A DNA stretch of 24,726 nt from Oscillospiraceae bacterium. GTDB lineage: Bacteria; Bacillota; Clostridia; Oscillospirales; Acutalibacteraceae. This document shows, one piece after another, positions 22,990 through 24,726 of this stretch. A program made the position numbers and the translations under genes. The stretch's first letter is position 1; each line of letters starts with the position of its first letter. The stretch spans positions 3,918 to 28,643 of the forward strand of contig JAFLUO010000010.1 of NCBI GenBank assembly GCA_022508705.1, given 5' to 3'. The notes under the pieces were generated by a model. It did no database searches, was not told the DNA's origin, and saw nothing but the letters and a program-made list of their open reading frames with translations.

Positions 22990-23703
22990 ATGCTGAATCG
23001 CAAGCTTTTAACTGAGACAATTGAAAAATTCGGGATTTCCCTTTCAGACGAGGTGTTTTTGCGCCTTGACAAATACGCCGAAATGCTTATTGAAACAAAC
23101 AAAAGCTTTAATTTGACCGCCATTACAGATTCTGACGGTGTAACGGTTAAGCATATTGCGGACTGCCTTTCGATTTTCGGATTTGTGGATATTCCCGAAA
23201 ACTCAAAGCTTATTGACGTGGGCACGGGTGCGGGCTTTCCGGGGCTTGTAATAAAGCTTTTCCGCCCCGACATTGACGTTACATTTCTTGACAGTACAAA
23301 GAAAAAGTTAGGTTTCATTGACTCCGTTTTAAGTGAAACGGGAATGACGGGTGAAACGGTGCATTTACGGGCAGAAGAAGCGGCAGTTTTACCGAAATAC
23401 CGTGAAAAGTTTGATTTTGCAACGGCGAGAGCTGTTGCCGCACTCCCCGTTCTGTCTGAATACTGCCTGCCGTTCGTAAAAGTAGGCGGAAGTTTTATTT
23501 CAATGAAATCGGCAGATAGTTTGGAAGAAATAAAATCGGCAAACGGTGCAGTAAAACTTCTCGGCGGAGAAATTGCGGAAGACAATTTGTTCAATCTTGT
23601 CGAAAATATGCCTCGCAGAATAATTGTTATTAAAAAGAAATCGCAAACTCCGACAAAGTATCCGAGAAAAACGGCACAAATCGCTAAAAAAGCATTAAAA
23701 TAA
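22990..23703 (+). CDS. rsmG: 16S rRNA (guanine-N7) methyltransferase RsmG
   Basis: RsmG methylates N7 of G527 (E. coli numbering) in the 530 loop of 16S rRNA with S-adenosylmethionine. The 237-residue protein has an N-terminal helical part with NLTAITD at 41-47, the SAM-binding motif LIDVGTGAGFPG at 74-85, and a TARAVA segment in the second half. The Lys/Arg/Pro-rich end (TPTKYPRKTAQIAKKALK) matches the family. It is co-transcribed with mnmG and ends at a terminator. Confidence 0.96.
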   Translation: MLNRKLLTETIEKFGISLSDEVFLRLDKYAEMLIETNKSFNLTAITDSDGVTVKHIADCLSIFGFVDIPENSKLIDVGTGAGFPGLVIKLFRPDIDVTFLDSTKKKLGFIDSVLSETGMTGETVHLRAEEAAVLPKYREKFDFATARAVAALPVLSEYCLPFVKVGGSFISMKSADSLEEIKSANGAVKLLGGEIAEDNLFNLVENMPRRIIVIKKKSQTPTKYPRKTAQIAKKALK

Positions 23704-23712
23704 ACTCGAAAT

Positions 23713-23734
23713 GCCTTGAAAAATAAGGCTTTTT
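23713..23734 (+). terminator. Intrinsic terminator after rsmG
   Basis: GCCTT (23713-23717) pairs with AAGGC (23725-23729) around a 7-base loop, followed by five T. The stem is short but the position right after rsmG is convincing. Confidence 0.65.
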
Positions 23735-23762
23735 GAAAATCGAATTTTCTTTACAAACACAC

Positions 23763-23810
23763 CTTCGCAGTGGTATCCTTTAGTCAAGGACAAGCACTGC
23801 GAAGTTTTTT
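23763..23810 (+). terminator. Strong terminator-like hairpin before noc
   Basis: CTTCGCAGTG (23763-23772) pairs perfectly with CACTGCGAAG (23795-23804). A nested stem TCCTT/AAGGA (23776-23780 with 23786-23790) lies inside, and six T follow. It stands only 35 bp before the noc ATG with no room for a promoter in between, so it is either a tandem terminator for rsmG or an attenuator in the noc leader. Confidence 0.8.
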
Positions 23811-23845
23811 AGTGCAAAATCAAGGAAAGCTAAGAGGTTTATTTT

Positions 23846-24667
23846 ATGAAGAAGAACAAAATTCGGCCGGAGGATAGAATAGTACATATTCCTCAAAATA
23901 AAATCTTACCTAATCCGAATCAGCCGAGAAAGCGTTTCGATTTTGACGAGCTTGAAGGACTTTCGCAAAGTATTCGTGAAAACGGAATAATCCAGCCGCT
24001 TATTGTCCGCCAAAATGAAAATGAGCAGTTCGAGCTTGTTGCCGGTGAGCGACGCTTGCGTGCGGCAAGACTTATAGGGCTTACAACAGTTCCGTGTATA
24101 ATAACTGAAATTTCAGAGTCGGATTCAGCCGTGTTTGCCGTTCTTGAAAATCTGCAAAGACAGGACCTTAATTATTTTGAAGAGGCGGAAGCCCTTGCCT
24201 GCCTTGTAAGCGATTACCATTTAAGCCAGGAGGAGCTTTGCAAAAAGCTGGGGAAAGCTCAGTCTACCGTTTCAAACAAGCTCCGTCTTTTAAAGCTCAG
24301 CGATGAAATGAGATTTAAAATCAGCCGTGCAGGGTTAAGCGAGCGCCACGCCCGGGCATTGCTTACAATAAGTGATGAAAACCAAAGAGCAAGAGCCCTT
24401 GCAATTATCATAGACAGGCATTTAACGGTGAATGAAAGCGAAGCTCTTATAGAGCAAATGCTTCGCAAGAATACTGCTCCGAAAAAACAGATGCTTCAAG
24501 GCTTTAAGGATATCCGCATATTTATAAATACTCTTAACAGCGCCGTTGACACCATAAGGCGTGCAGGGATTGACGCGGATTCAGTAAAGACCGAAACCGA
24601 CGAATACGTTGAATATATTGTAAGAATTCCGAAATTGGACGACAAGCCTGTAGGAATTGCGACTTAA
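23846..24667 (+). CDS. noc: Noc-like ParB-family DNA-binding protein
   Basis: ParB-family CTPases spread on DNA from specific sites; Noc blocks division over the nucleoid, ParB/Spo0J segregates origins. The 273-residue protein has the N-terminal CTPase domain with NPNQPR at 23-28, GERRLRA at 67-73 and ENLQR at 101-105, and a helix-turn-helix around 126-167. Four residues known to separate Noc from ParB specificity are all of the Noc type: Gln139, Lys145, Lys150, Arg167 (Caulobacter ParB 173, 179, 184, 201). The place after rsmG is also that of noc. However, the N-terminus lacks an evident amphipathic membrane-targeting helix. AAGAGG serves as Shine-Dalgarno. A Noc-type ParB paralogue with another role is the alternative. 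Confidence 0.85.
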   Translation: MKKNKIRPEDRIVHIPQNKILPNPNQPRKRFDFDELEGLSQSIRENGIIQPLIVRQNENEQFELVAGERRLRAARLIGLTTVPCIITEISESDSAVFAVLENLQRQDLNYFEEAEALACLVSDYHLSQEELCKKLGKAQSTVSNKLRLLKLSDEMRFKISRAGLSERHARALLTISDENQRARALAIIIDRHLTVNESEALIEQMLRKNTAPKKQMLQGFKDIRIFINTLNSAVDTIRRAGIDADSVKTETDEYVEYIVRIPKLDDKPVGIAT

Positions 24668-24674
24668 CTTAGTT

Positions 24675-24710
24675 AAAAACGCATTATCCCCCGATAAACT
24701 GCGTTTTTAT
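24675..24710 (+). terminator. Intrinsic terminator after noc
   Basis: AAAAACGCA (24675-24683) and TGCGTTTTT (24700-24708) form a 9-bp stem with a 16-base loop; the A and T tracts make it usable in both directions. Confidence 0.75.
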
Positions 24711-24714
24711 AAAG

Positions 24715-24726
24715 TGGCGAAAGCCA
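24715..24726 (+). other. GNRA-tetraloop hairpin cut by the window edge
   Basis: TGGC-GAAA-GCCA is a perfect 4-bp stem with a GAAA tetraloop in the last 12 bases. It could be the start of a structured RNA continuing outside the window; nothing more can be read. Confidence 0.25.

Noticed and set aside
22929..23594. A 221-codon open frame antisense to rsmG
   Set aside because: It is the mirror of a clearly real methyltransferase gene, with a Ser/Lys-rich composition and no recognisable motif; a shadow frame.

Overview
The window is the chromosomal replication-origin region of a low-GC, endospore-forming member of the Clostridia. The placement comes from the Firmicutes gene order dnaA-dnaN-yaaA-recF-remB-gyrB-gyrA on one side and rpmH-rnpA-yidD-yidC-jag-mnmG-rsmG-noc on the other, from a full-length spoIIE, and from a clostridial style of DnaA, gyrase and YidC. 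An Oscillospirales/Ruminococcaceae-like organism is my best guess, but sequence reading alone cannot fix the genus. Almost every gene is a core housekeeping gene; I see no mobile element, CRISPR array, rRNA or tRNA.

Left edge to 3757: mgsA (methylglyoxal synthase) and a MinD-like ATPase read leftward. spoIIE reads rightward, divergent from minD, and is the only gene transcribed against replication. A bidirectional terminator separates spoIIE from the next block. From 3778 to 17898 everything reads leftward: an Mrp/NBP35 Fe-S carrier ATPase, mnmE, tadA, a CPBP-family membrane protease, an LCP cell-wall ligase, gyrA, gyrB, remB, recF, the S4 protein YaaA, dnaN and dnaA. From 18328 to the right edge everything reads rightward: rpmH (44 codons), rnpA, yidD, yidC, jag/khpB, terminator, mnmG, rsmG, terminator(s), noc, terminator. 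The strand switch between dnaA and rpmH fits co-orientation with two forks leaving the origin.

The two long non-coding stretches are the origin itself. The dnaA-dnaN gap holds a DnaA-box-like nonamer, a GC cluster, a run of DnaA-trio triplets and an AT-rich stretch, matching the Firmicutes basal unwinding element. It also holds a short-period array of TTTTTAACA repeats. The dnaA-rpmH gap is about 11% GC in its middle and carries divergent sigma-A-type promoters for dnaA and rpmH. No canonical TTATCCACA box is visible in either gap, and the DNA-reading motif of this DnaA is itself unusual (GRNHSTVNN where GRDHTTVxH is typical), which makes a shifted box preference worth testing.

Other points: a perfect 16-bp parS lies inside mnmG. 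The adjacent ParB-family protein has all four residues associated with Noc-type DNA specificity but no obvious Noc membrane-targeting helix. The MinD-like protein ends before the usual amphipathic membrane-targeting tail. mnmE has moved away from mnmG to the other side of the origin. GyrA and GyrB both carry non-standard residues at known quinolone-contact positions. I did not find a convincing wholly new system; the most interesting material is the origin and chromosome-partition machinery.
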